Positions 34,001 through 43,300 of a stretch of DNA of 64,000 nucleotides are shown here, in pieces. A program made the position numbers and the translations under genes. Location: contig NC_041732.1 of NCBI RefSeq assembly GCF_004115215.2, positions 4,668,610 through 4,732,609 on the forward strand. The letters run 5' to 3'. A model generated the notes under the pieces. That model had not been told where the DNA came from, did no database searches, and saw nothing but the letters and a program-made list of their open reading frames with translations. This DNA is from Ornithorhynchus anatinus (taxonomy: Eukaryota; Chordata; Mammalia; Monotremata; Ornithorhynchidae). How positions within the stretch are numbered: the stretch's first letter is position 1; each line of letters opens with the position of its first letter.

Positions 34001-34432
34001 CAGCTCCCCCGCTCCCCGGAAATTCCCCCCATAGCGGGCTCCTCTGTTCCCTGGAAATTCACCTATAGTCAACTCCCCTGCTCCCCGGAAAGCCCCCAAA
34101 GCCAGCTCCCCTGAAATTCCCCTATAGCAGGCCCCCCTGCTCCCTGGAGATTCACCTATAGCCAACTCCCCTTCTTCCCGGAAGTTCCCCTATAGCGCCC
34201 CCCCGCGCTCACTGGAGCTTCACCTATAGCCAAACTCCCCTTCTTCCCGGAAGTTCCCCTATAGCGCCCCCCCCCCGCGCTCCCCGGAAGTTCCCCTATA
34301 GCGTGCCCCCGCTCCCCGGAAGTTTCCCTGCAGGCGAAGCCCCCTCCCGGCCGGAAGCCCCCGGTGCGGTGCCGGCCTCACCGGGTCCTGGCTGCTGCAG
34401 GACACCACGTGTCGGAGGCGGATCTCCGGCAT
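25079..34432 (-). CDS. XRCC1: XRCC1, scaffold protein of DNA single-strand break and base excision repair
   Basis: Seventeen coding exons encode 642 residues (human 633): 34432-34382, 33498-33406, 31349-31242, 30549-30391, 30261-30187, 30087-29982, 29907-29771, 29180-29066, 28969-28723, 28034-27918, 27133-27022, 26921-26786, 26330-26276, 26156-26020, 25798-25708, 25517-25442 and 25192-25079. The N-terminal domain (1 to about 155) binds DNA polymerase beta. A REV1-type FF motif ([10 protein letters not shown]188-F189) follows, then a basic nuclear-localisation stretch (GKRKL and PKKAR, in exon 8). BRCT1 spans about 318-405 ([20 protein letters not shown]), where PARP1/PAR binding is known. The CK2 cluster STDENTD that recruits PNKP/APTX FHA domains is kept at 528-534, and BRCT2 (about 549-640, LIG3 partner) ends LYGVVPQV. 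Differences: Cys20 of the human Cys12-Cys20 redox pair is Ser here; a run of eight AGC codons sits in exon 7 and a long Glu run in exon 11. The introns hold many SINEs and L2 pieces plus a minisatellite in intron 1. Confidence 0.97.
25290..25350 (-). mobile_element. L2 3' tail fragment
   Basis: TTCAGTCGTATCCATTGAGCG through ACGAAGCGCTCG, in XRCC1 intron 16. A second fragment (plus strand) lies at 25828-25890. Confidence 0.65.
26408..26690 (-). mobile_element. Mon-1 SINE
   Basis: Diverged full-length copy, AATAATAACCGTGACGGTATC to CCGCTAGGTCGTGGCTCG, in XRCC1 intron 12. Confidence 0.78.
27280..27665. mobile_element. Two opposed Mon-1 SINEs
   Basis: Plus-strand 3' half at 27280-27370, then minus-strand full-length copy 27385-27660, in XRCC1 intron 10. 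Confidence 0.8.
28112..28650 (-). mobile_element. Three Mon-1 SINEs in series
   Basis: A short end (28120-28172), a full copy (28185-28455) and a truncated copy (28456-28650), all on the minus strand in XRCC1 intron 9. Confidence 0.8.
29245..29575. mobile_element. L2 tail split by a Mon-1 SINE
   Basis: L2 tail starts at 29250 (CTAGACCCGTAAGCTCGTTG), is interrupted by a minus-strand Mon-1 at about 29313-29515 and ends at 29522-29568 (GTAAGCGCTCAATGAATT). It lies in XRCC1 intron 7. Confidence 0.7.
29777..29800 (-). repeat. XRCC1: (AGC)8 trinucleotide run in XRCC1 exon 7
   Basis: Eight uninterrupted GCT triplets on the plus strand, read as eight Ser codons in the XRCC1 frame close to the exon 7 donor. 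Confidence 0.95.
30572..31142 (-). mobile_element. Mon-1 SINE containing an inserted L2 3' end
   Basis: The Mon-1 parts are 30572-30637 and 30936-31142. The L2 segment (30638-30935) carries the long 3' UTR. It lies in XRCC1 intron 3. Confidence 0.82.
31372..31640 (-). mobile_element. Mon-1 SINE
   Basis: Minus-strand copy beginning 20 bases beyond XRCC1 exon 3. Bases 31640-32175 are unique except for a weak L2-like stretch near 31690-31770. Confidence 0.78.
32178..32465 (-). mobile_element. Mon-1 SINE, full length
   Basis: AATAAAAATAATAATTATGGC to GCCATGCCGCTTCTCC in XRCC1 intron 2. Confidence 0.83.
32565..33030 (-). mobile_element. L2 LINE 3' UTR and part of ORF2
   Basis: Long copy starting with the reverse L2 tail and running through AGGCTGGCGGCGAGTCAGATGAG-like sequence (quoted in part). 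Bases 33031-33400 are unique. Confidence 0.8.
33720..34330 (-). repeat. Minisatellite in XRCC1 intron 1
   Basis: Roughly a dozen units of 40-50 bases built on CTCCCCGGAAATTCCCC, TATAGCC and AGCTCCCC. It fills the intron up to XRCC1 exon 1. Confidence 0.85.
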
Positions 34433-34560
34433 GGCGGGGCCGGGAGGGGAGGGGAGGAGGGGGGGGGGAGGGGAGGCGCGCGCCGCCCGCTCCTCGCTGA
34501 CGGCGGCCCCGCGCAGGCGCGCCGGACCCTCGGCGTTCAAACTGGCGCGCGCGCGCTCCC
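34433..34560 (-). promoter_or_regulatory. XRCC1: XRCC1 CpG-rich core promoter region
   Basis: CpG-dense sequence immediately upstream of the XRCC1 ATG without a TATA box, merging upstream into a three-copy tandem repeat (34563-34850). The exact start site is inferred only from position. Confidence 0.5.
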
Positions 34561-34562
34561 CG

Positions 34563-34850
34563 GCGACCGCGCAAGCGCACCGCGCCGCCTCCCCCTCCCC
34601 CGCGGGAGGGACGTCCCTTACGCGCAGGCGTGAAAACCCCCTAGCAACCGCGCCGGCGACGGCGCAAGCGCATCGCGCCGCCTCCCCCTCCCCCGCGGAA
34701 AGGACGTCCCTTACGCGCAGGCGTGAAAATCCCCCTAGCAACCGCGCCGGCGACGGCGCAAGCGCACTGCGCTGCCTCCTCCTCCCCCCCCCAGGGAGGG
34801 AAGTCCTTACGCGCAGGCGTGAAAATCCCCCTAGCAACCGCGCCGGCTTT
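34563..34850 (+). repeat. Three-copy 93-96 bp repeat upstream of XRCC1
   Basis: TTACGCGCAGGCGTGAAAA recurs at 34618, 34711 and 34807. Each unit also has CCCCCTAGCAACCGCGCCGG and GGCGCAAGCGCA and, in two copies, GACGTCCC. Confidence 0.92.
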
Positions 34851-34914
34851 GGCCCCGCCCCCTCCTCCCCGGCTCCGGCCCCGCCCCCTCCAGCCCCTCG
34901 TAGTCACCTCCATC

Positions 34915-36890
34915 TAATAATAATGATGATGATCATGCATTCATTCATTCATTCAATAGTATTTATTATTATTAATACTAATAATGTTGGTATTTGTTAA
35001 GCGCTTACTCTGTGCAGAGCACTGTTCTAAGCGCTGGGGGAGATACAGGGTCATCAGGTGGTCCCACGTGAGGCTCCAGTCTTCATCCCCATTTGACAGA
35101 TTTTATTTAATAATGTTGGTATTTGTTAAGCGCTTACTCTGTGCCGAGCACTGTTCTAAGCGCTGGGGGAGACACGAGGGAATCAGGTGGTCCCACGTGG
35201 GGCTCAGTCTTAATCCCCATTTTACAGATGAGGGAACTGAGGCCCAGAGAAGTGAAGGGACTTGCCCACAGTCACCCAGCTGACAAGTGGCAGAGCCGGG
35301 ATTCGAACCCATGACCTCTGACCCCAAAGCCCGGGCTCTTTCCACTGAGCCACGCTGCTTCTTCTATATTTATTTATTGAGCGCTTACTCTGCGCAGAGC
35401 ACTGGACTAAGCGCTTGGAATGGACAATTCGGCCACAGATAGAGACCATCCCTGCCCATTGACGAGCTCACGGTATTTGTTAAGCACTTACTATGTGCTG
35501 AGCACTGTTCTAAGCGCTGGGGTAATAATAATAATGATGATGATGATGGCATTTGTTAAGCACTTATTATGTGCGAAACACCTTTCTAAGCGCTGGGGGG
35601 ATACAAGGTGATCGGGTTGTCCTACGTGGGGCTCAGTCTTCATCTCCATTTTAATAATAATAATAATGATGGCATTTGTTAAGCATTTACTATGTGCAAA
35701 GCACTGTTCTAAGCGCTGGGGAGGATACAAGGTGATCAGGTTGTCCTACGTGGGGCTCACAGTCTTCATCCCCATTTTAATAATAATAATAATGATGGCA
35801 TTTGTTAAGCCCTTACTAATGTGCAAAGCACCGTTCTAAGCGCTGAGGAGGATACAAGGTGATCAGGTGTCCCACGTGGGGCTCACAGTCTTCATCCCGA
35901 TTTTACAGATGAGGAAACTGAGGCCCAGAGAAGTGAAGTGACTTGCCCAAGGTCACACAGCTGACTAGTGGCTTAACGGGGATTCGAACTCATGACCTCT
36001 GACTCCCAAGCCCGGGCTCTTTCCCCTGAGCCACGCTGGGGGAGATACAGGGTCACCAGGTTGTCCCACGTGGAGCTCACAGTCTTCATCCCCATGTTAC
36101 AGATGAGGTCACTGAGACACCGAGGAGTGAAGTGACTTGCCCAAGGTCACCCAGCTGACAAGAGGCAGAGGTAGGATTAGAACCTGTGACTTCTAGACTC
36201 CCAAGCCCGGGCTCTTTCCACCGAGCCACGCTGTAATAATAATAATGACGGTATTTGTTAAGCGCTTGCTATGTGCCAAGCACTGTTCTAAGTGCTGGGG
36301 GAGATACAAGGTCATCAGGTTGTCCCACGTGGGGCTCGCAGTCTTAATGAAGCAGCGTGGCTCAGTGGAAAGAGCCCGGGCTTGAGAGTCAGAGGCCACG
36401 GGTTCCAATCCCCCTTCCGCCACTTGTCAGTTGTGTGACCTTGGGCAAGTCACTTCACTTCTCTGGGCCTCAATTCCCTCATCTGTAAAATGGGAATGAA
36501 GACTGTGAGCCCCACGTGGGACAACCTGATGACCCTGAATCTACTCCAGCGCTTAGAACAGTGCTCGGCACATAGTAAGCGCTTAACAAATACCAACGTT
36601 ATTATTATTAAGTCACTTCACTTCTCTGGGCCTCAGTTCCCTCATCTGTAAAAAGGGGATGAAGACTGTGAGCCCCACGTGGGACAACCTGTTCCCCCCC
36701 AGTGCTTCGAACAGTGCTTTGCCCATAGTAAGCGCTTCACCAATGCCATTATTATGAATCCCCATTTTACAGAGGCAGGCACAGAGAAGTTGTGACTTGC
36801 CCAGAATCATAGAGCTGACAAGCGGCGGAGCCGGAATTAGAACTCACGACCTCTGACTCCCAAGCCCGGGCTCTTGCCACTGAGCCACAC
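34915..36890. mobile_element. Mon-1 SINE cluster between XRCC1 and PINLYP
   Basis: Minus-strand copies at 34975-35098, 35105-35365, 35520-35645, 35650-35778, 35780-36035, 36036-36232 and 36233-36348. Plus-strand copies at 36349-36610 and 36611-36755. A minus-strand head lies at 36745-36893 and an L2 tail at 35366-35470. Several copies are cut at the same CCCCATTTTA/AATAATAATAATGATGG junction, so part of the run looks like local duplication. Confidence 0.8.
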
Positions 36891-37059
36891 TGTTTCCACG
36901 TGCCCCAGCAACCGGTTCGGGGGGGGGGGGGGGAACCCTCCCTCGATTGTGATTGGTCGCTGGGCCCCGGCCCGGGGGGGAATCTTCACTCTCATTGGCT
37001 ATCGGCCGGGCGGGGGGGAAAACCTTCCACCTCTGCAACCGAGTTGAGGGCGCTCCCTG

Positions 37060-38460
37060 CCCTCAAGGGTTTACAATTTAGTGGGGGAGACAGATATTAA
37101 AATAAATTACAGATAAAGGGAAGCAACAGACACTAAGGTCATGGACATAATTGCTGTGAGGGTGGGGGTTGAATGAGTGTCAGAGTGTTTAAGGGATACA
37201 GACCCAAGTGCCCGGGCGGCCTCGAAGGGAGGGAGAAAAAGGTGGGGCGAATGAATCAATCATTTCCCCTCCTCCCTTTTCCTTTTGCGTCACCCTAGCA
37301 CTTGGGTTGGTACCCTTTATTCACCCCACCCTCAGCCCCACAGCGTTTATGTCCATATCCGTAATTTATTTGAACGTCTGCCTCCCCCGACGAGTCTACC
37401 AACTCTCATATTGTACTTTCTCAAGCCCACGGCACGGTCCTCTGCACACAGTAAGTGCTTATTAAAAAGGGTTGATTGATTGATATCGCTCTTACCGGGT
37501 GCGGAGCACTGCATTAAGCTCTGGGGAGAGTACGAATCAAAGAATAATAATAATAATGATGGGATTTGGTCAGCGCTTACGACGTGCAGAGCACTGTTCT
37601 AAGCGCTGGGGGGGGGCGGAAAGTAGGTGATCAGGTTGTCCCACGTGGGGTTCGCAGTCTTCATCCCCATTTTACAGATGAGGGAACTGAGGCCCAGAGA
37701 AGTGAAGTGACTCGCTCAAAGTCACACAGCCGGCAAGCGGCGGAGCCGAGATTAGAACCCATAACCTCTGACTCCCAAGCCCGGGCTCTTTCCACTGAGC
37801 CACGCTGCTTCTCTTAAAGAACGATGGTGATGATGGTGATGATCGTATTTAAGCGCTTACTATGTGCCAAGCACTGTTCTAAGCACTGGGGTGGATACAA
37901 GGTCATCAGGTTGTCCCACGTGAGGGTCAGAGTCTTCGTCCCCATTTTACAGATGAGGTCACTGAGGCCCAGAGAAGTGAAGTGACTTGCCCACAGTCAC
38001 ACAGCTGACAAGTGGTGGGGCCGGGATTAGAACCCACACCCTTGATTCCCAAGCCCGGCCTCTTTTCACTAAGCTACACCAGGAAAGGCGTCTTATTGTT
38101 ATGGTTATTATACTGTAATATAATCATAATTATAATAATAGTATCTGTGAAGCATTTACTATGTGCCAAGTATTGTTCTACGCACTGAGGTCGATACGAG
38201 ATAATTAGGTCCCGCATGGGGCTCACGGTCTAAGCAGGAGGGAGACTATCTATTGAACCCCCATTTTGCAGACTAGGAAATGGAGGCCCAGAGAAGTGAC
38301 TCGCCCAAAGTCACGCAACAGGCAAGTGGCAGAGGTGAGATTAGAACCCGGGTCCTGGGACTCCCAGGCCCGTGCTCTTTCCACTAAGCCACGCTGCTTC
38401 TTGGAGGAGGTGTGATTTTAGTAGGACTTTGAGGATGGGAGTCTGGCGGAGATAAAGGGG
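37060..38460. mobile_element. L2 and Mon-1 cluster
   Basis: L2 (minus) 37060-37200, L2 3' end (plus) 37255-37480, Mon-1 (minus) 37540-37815, 37820-38085 and 38110-38402, then L2 (minus) to 38460. Confidence 0.78.
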
Positions 38461-38559
38461 AAGGGAGTTACGTGAGGGGAAGGAGTGCAATAGATTCCGA
38501 CTCTGCACCCGTGGCCGCCGATCCGCTATTCCCCCCTACGGACTGTAAAATCCGCTGGA

Positions 38560-38875
38560 ATAGAAGAGCCTTTCAGGCAAGGCCGGGGTCTACCTAGTCT
38601 ATCACGCCTTCCCAAGTGCTCAGTATGGTGCTCTGCACACAGTTAAGCGCCCACACGGGAATCATCGACTGACTGTCAGAATAGCAGGGAGGGCGATGAG
38701 ATGCTGGGTAATAGGATCGGAACAGAGGGCAGGTAAAAGGAGCGAGAAACAAATCCCGTGTCAGCCCACCGAGGGTATTTATTGAGTGCAGAGCACTGTA
38801 TTAAGCGCTTGGGAGAGGATAACACGATCCAATTGGCAGGCACGATCCCCGCCCACAAGGAGCTTACGGGTGATG
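38560..38875. mobile_element. Two opposed L2 tails
   Basis: Plus-strand tail 38560-38670 and minus-strand tail 38765-38872. The next 1.05 kb (38876-39930) is unique GC-rich DNA in which I see no supported exon. Confidence 0.7.
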
Positions 38876-39934
38876 TGAGGGGTTCCGGGGCTAAAGCACA
38901 TTATTTTCCCCGAGCCCCCTCCCTACTCCTCTTCCCTGCGCCTCTCTGCAACCGGGCACGCCAAATGTGAGAAAAATAGGGAAAGGGGGAAATATTTCAT
39001 TGTTCATTGTTTGTCTGGCCCGGCGGCCTCTCCCCGTCTGGGTGTGGCGGGCAGATGCGGGGTAGGGCCAGGGTCTCCTCCCAACGGGGATGGCGCCAAG
39101 CCTGCTGGATGTTTACTGCCTCGCTTCTTACCCCCGGGGGCCGAGAGATGACCTCGGGGTGGCCGGGGACTCCCCGCTCCTCAGCCTTCCTGCTCTGGGG
39201 GAGCGACTCTGCTCACCTGCCTCACCGTCGCCAGTCTTTCGGCCTCGCCCTCGCCCTGACCCTAGCTTCGCTGAACAGCGGGCCCTCTGAGGTCACGGAG
39301 CCCTGAACGATTATCCGGTCGGCCCGACGGTTAGAGCGGCCCTAGCCCTCTCCCTCCCTCTAAGCTCTACCCTGACCCCTCGACCCGTCCATCCCGCCCC
39401 GACCCGCGACTCTCCCCGCCAGCCTCGCCCACCCGCGGGACCCGGCGGCGAGGGCGACCGAGGCCGTGGGTGGGCACTGGAAGGGAACGATGAAGAAGCC
39501 GCAGCCGGCTGGCGAGGGGCAATAGCTTCGGGTGGGAGAACACCCAGGCTTTCGGGCCCCCGGCCTCCACGGCGACACGCAAGAACACGCCACCGCAGGT
39601 GAGGGCAGGCGTGTGGGGCCGTGCTCCCTCCACGCCCAGCTGGCCACATTCCTGAGACACAGCGGAGGAGAGAGTAGGCCCCGAGAGCGCCCCAGGCTCC
39701 AGCTGCCCGCGAGATCCATCCCCTGACCCCACTCGTCGAGGGCCAGACCCCGCGCCTGGCTCCACGAGCCCCGGGACCCGGGAGCCGGGCCGCAGCCGGG
39801 CCCCGGTGGCCGGCGGCGGCCAGAGGAGCCCGGGTGTTCCCCAGCTGGACCCAGGTACCTGGAGCTGAGGGGCCAGATGTGGACGAGGGCCTGGACGAGG
39901 ACGTACAAACGGTGAAGGGGGCTCGATTATCGTC

Positions 39935-40062
39935 CCGCCGTTCCTGACATCTCCGGAGTGCTTACCTCGTGCGACGAGCTGTACTAAGCACTGGGGAGAG
40001 GTCTATGCGTAACGAATAGCCCACGGTCCCTGGCCCTCAGGCAGCTCTCGGTCTAAAGGTCG
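39935..40062 (-). mobile_element. L2 3' tail
   Basis: Diverged copy (GGAGTGCTTACCTCGTGCG to GCTCTCGGTCTAAAG) about 220 bases upstream of the PINLYP TATA box. Confidence 0.65.
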
Positions 40063-40283
40063 GGCGGGGCGGGGCCCGATGCCAGCCTCCCGTGTGGGTG
40101 TCTGGCCCCGGCCCCAGCCTCGAATCTGGCCCGGGTATTGTCTCGGGTCCTGGGTCCCAGGCATCCCGGGCCAGGCCTCCCAGCTCTTTTTATTTTCCAA
40201 GAGCGCGTGGGGGCCGGGTGGGGCTCTCCTGCCCGCCCCGCCTCGGCTGACCCCTCCCCTCCCCTCCCCTGCTCTGGCCCTTT

Positions 40284-40289
40284 TATAAA
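40284..40289 (+). promoter_or_regulatory. PINLYP: PINLYP TATA box
   Basis: TATAAA within TTTTATAAAG, 48 bases before the ATG. With a usual TATA-to-start distance of about 30 bases the 5' leader would be only about 18 bases long. The neighbouring repair and metabolic genes lack such a box, which suggests more restricted expression of this gene. Confidence 0.7.
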
Positions 40290-40331
40290 GCCCATGGGCC
40301 GGAGGGGCAGACCAGACCCCTGTCTGTCATC

Positions 40332-43300
40332 ATGCCAGCTCCTCTGCTACTCTCCCGGTCCCCCAGGCCACCTGGCCCGGTCCTGTTGAGCCTGCTGGCG
40401 CTCTGCCTCCTGCTGTCCCCGGGTGAGTCAGTGTCCCCGATGCCCGGGTTTGGGTTCTGGGTCGGCGGGGAGGGCCGGTGGGCCGGACGTCCGGATGCAG
40501 GGAGGGCCGGCGCAGCGGGAAGGATGCTTTGAGTAAGGCGGGGGAATCTGGGAGCCGAAATGGCAGCACTGGGAAAAGTGGGGGAGCGGGATGTCTGGAT
40601 CTGGGGGGGTCGCGGGCCCAGGTCAGACAGAGCTGGGAAGCAAGAAGCCTTGGTTCTGGACTGAAGGACGGGATGCCTGGGTTCAGGGGTCAATGCGCAT
40701 GGTGCGGAACCCCTGGGTTTGGGGACTTTGGGGGGGAACAGGGGCTTAGGGAGGGGGGCAGGACCCCTGGGTTCTGAGAGCCTAGGGGTCCCGCAGGCAG
40801 AGCCGTTGTCTCTCTTCAGGAAGAGAATCAAGAGTAACCACAGCTGACTGATGCCGCCGGCAGCCCTCGTAGCCCCGGGGCCTGCAGGAGAGGAGCCCAT
40901 CTGGCAGCCGCACAACTGGGTCCTTGGTCCCTCCCCCTTCTCCGTACCTCCGGGCGGAGGAGAAGAGAAGGGGGGGGAGCCGGTTGGACAGCCCCGGGTG
41001 GGGCGGAGAACGGGTGGGAGAACCCGGGCTGGTGCTGGAGCTGGGCGGGATCCCCACAGTGGGATCGACAGGGCAGGACTCGGGTACTGGCCTGTCCCGG
41101 GACCCAGGCCGCCCACCTTCCAGATTCCCGCAATCTCCAGCGCACCGCGCCCCCGGCCGAGGTCCATCCCGGGACCCAGGCGTCCTGCTCTCCAGTCCCC
41201 AGCCTAGCTCCCGGACTCCCAGGCCCTCGTTCTCTATCCCACCGTCAGCCTCCGTGGCTGGGAAGCCCGATCCGGCGGACCCCGGTGGCTTCCCCGCCCC
41301 ACGGCCTTAAGTGGCACCAACTGGCCTCGCCGGCCTCAAGCAATAATAATCGTGCTATCTGTTAAGCGCTTTTACTAGGTGCCAGGCACTGTCCTAAACG
41401 CTGGGATAGACACAAGGTAATTGGGGTAGACACATCCCGGTCCCACGTGGGGCTCACAGTCTTAATCCCCATTTTACAGATGAGGTAACTGAGGCGCAGA
41501 GGAGCGCAGTGACTTGCCCAAGATCACACGGCAGACAAGCGTCGGAGCCGGGATTCAGCGCGGCCTAACGGAAAGAGCCCGGACCTGGGAATCAGAAGGA
41601 CGAGGGTTCCGCTCCCGGCTCCGACACGTTTCTGCTGTGCGACTTTGGTCAAGTCACTTCACTACTCCTGTGTCTCACTTACCTCATCTGTAAAATAATC
41701 ATAATAATGTTGGTATTCGTTAAGCGCTTACTCTGTGCAGAGCACTGTTCTAAGCGCCGGGGGAGATATAGGGTCATCAGGTTGTCCCCCGTGAGGCTCA
41801 AAGTTAATCCCCATTTGACAGATGAGGTGACCGAGGCACAGAGAAGTGACTTGCCCACAGGGAATGAGACTATGAGTAGTCCTATGTGGGACAGGGACTG
41901 TGTCCAACCTGATTAACTGGTATTTACCCCAGCGCTTAGTACAGCGTCTGGCACACAGTAAGAGCTTAAGGAGTACCATTAAAAAAAAAAGGAGCCAGCT
42001 TGACCAATGATATGGGGCAGGGGCCGGCCCCTCGCCCCCATCCCCAAATCAGGAGATCGTCTACCTGTCCCAGAGCCCAGGCGTCCTGGCCTCCAGCCCC
42101 TGTAATTACCGGCCCAGCTCTGCCCGGCTCTCTCCCCTGTCATCACTCGGAGTCGCTTCCCGCCGCTTTATTGTCTGCGTCGCGTCCCTCCGCTGACGGG
42201 GAAACTGAGGCAAGAGGCGGGGTTGGGGCCTACCCAGCTCGGGAGCCAGTCTCTGCCGGCCGGGCCTTCGGCTCTCGGGCTCTAAGGACCCAGGCGCCCT
42301 GCCCCTCCTGGCCCCGGCCCCTGCCCCTCCGGGCAAGCCCGGGGTGGGGGGGATTCGGGAGGGATCCCCCCCTCCCCGCAGGCCGGGTGGGGTGATGACC
42401 GGGTCTTGTCCCCCCCCCCAACCCAGGCCACCCGCTGAGCTGCGAGGTCTGTAAGGGCTCCGGGCCTTCCTGCTCCGGGAAGCTCAAAACCTGCGAGGGC
42501 GGGAAAGACGGCTGCGTGGTCATCGTGGGAGAAACCGTGACAGGTGCGGGGTGCGGGGCGAAGCGACGGACCCCGCCGTCAAAGAGGGGAGGGGGCGGCG
42601 GGGTCTCCACGGGCTCCGCTGGGTCTCCCTCGCCGTGGAGGCCGGGGATGGTCTGCGTCGCGGCCCTCCTCGGACGGGGAAACAGAGGCAAGAGGCGGGG
42701 TTATAGTTATTATTATTATTATTGTATTCATTCGATCGTATTTATTGAGCGCTCACTGTGTGCAGAGCACTGGACTGAGCGCTTGGAAAGTACAGTTCGG
42801 CAACAGATAGAGACAATCCCTACCCAACAACGGGCTCACAGTCTAAAACGATGGAGACGGACAACCCTACAAGTAGACAGGCATCAAGAGCGTCAAAATA
42901 AGTAAATAGAATTATAGAGCTATACGCACGGCTTACTATGCGCCAAGCACCGTTCTAAGCCCGGCGGCCGATACAAGGTCATCAGGTTGTCCCACGCGGG
43001 GCTCCCGGTCTTCATCCCCATTTTCCAGATGAGGTGTCGGAGGCGCAGAGAACTTAAGTGACTTGCCCGAGGTCACACAGCAGACGGGTGGCGGGGGCGG
43101 GATTAGAACCCAGATCCTCTGACTCCCAAGCCCCTGCTCTTTTTACCAAACCAAGCTGCTCCTCTGTGGGTTGGGACCTACCCGGCTCAGGAGCCAGTCT
43201 CTGACCGCCCGGTCCCCAGAGGGGATTGTGGGTGGGGGGAGCGCGTTCTGTGACTCAGTTTCCCTCCCGCCAGGTGGCCGGAAATCTCTGGACACGTTCA

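Noticed and set aside
39311-39908. Possible exons on the minus strand upstream of PINLYP
   Set aside because: Open frames of up to 182 codons exist but they overlap in several frames, show no known domain and have no consistent splice pattern.
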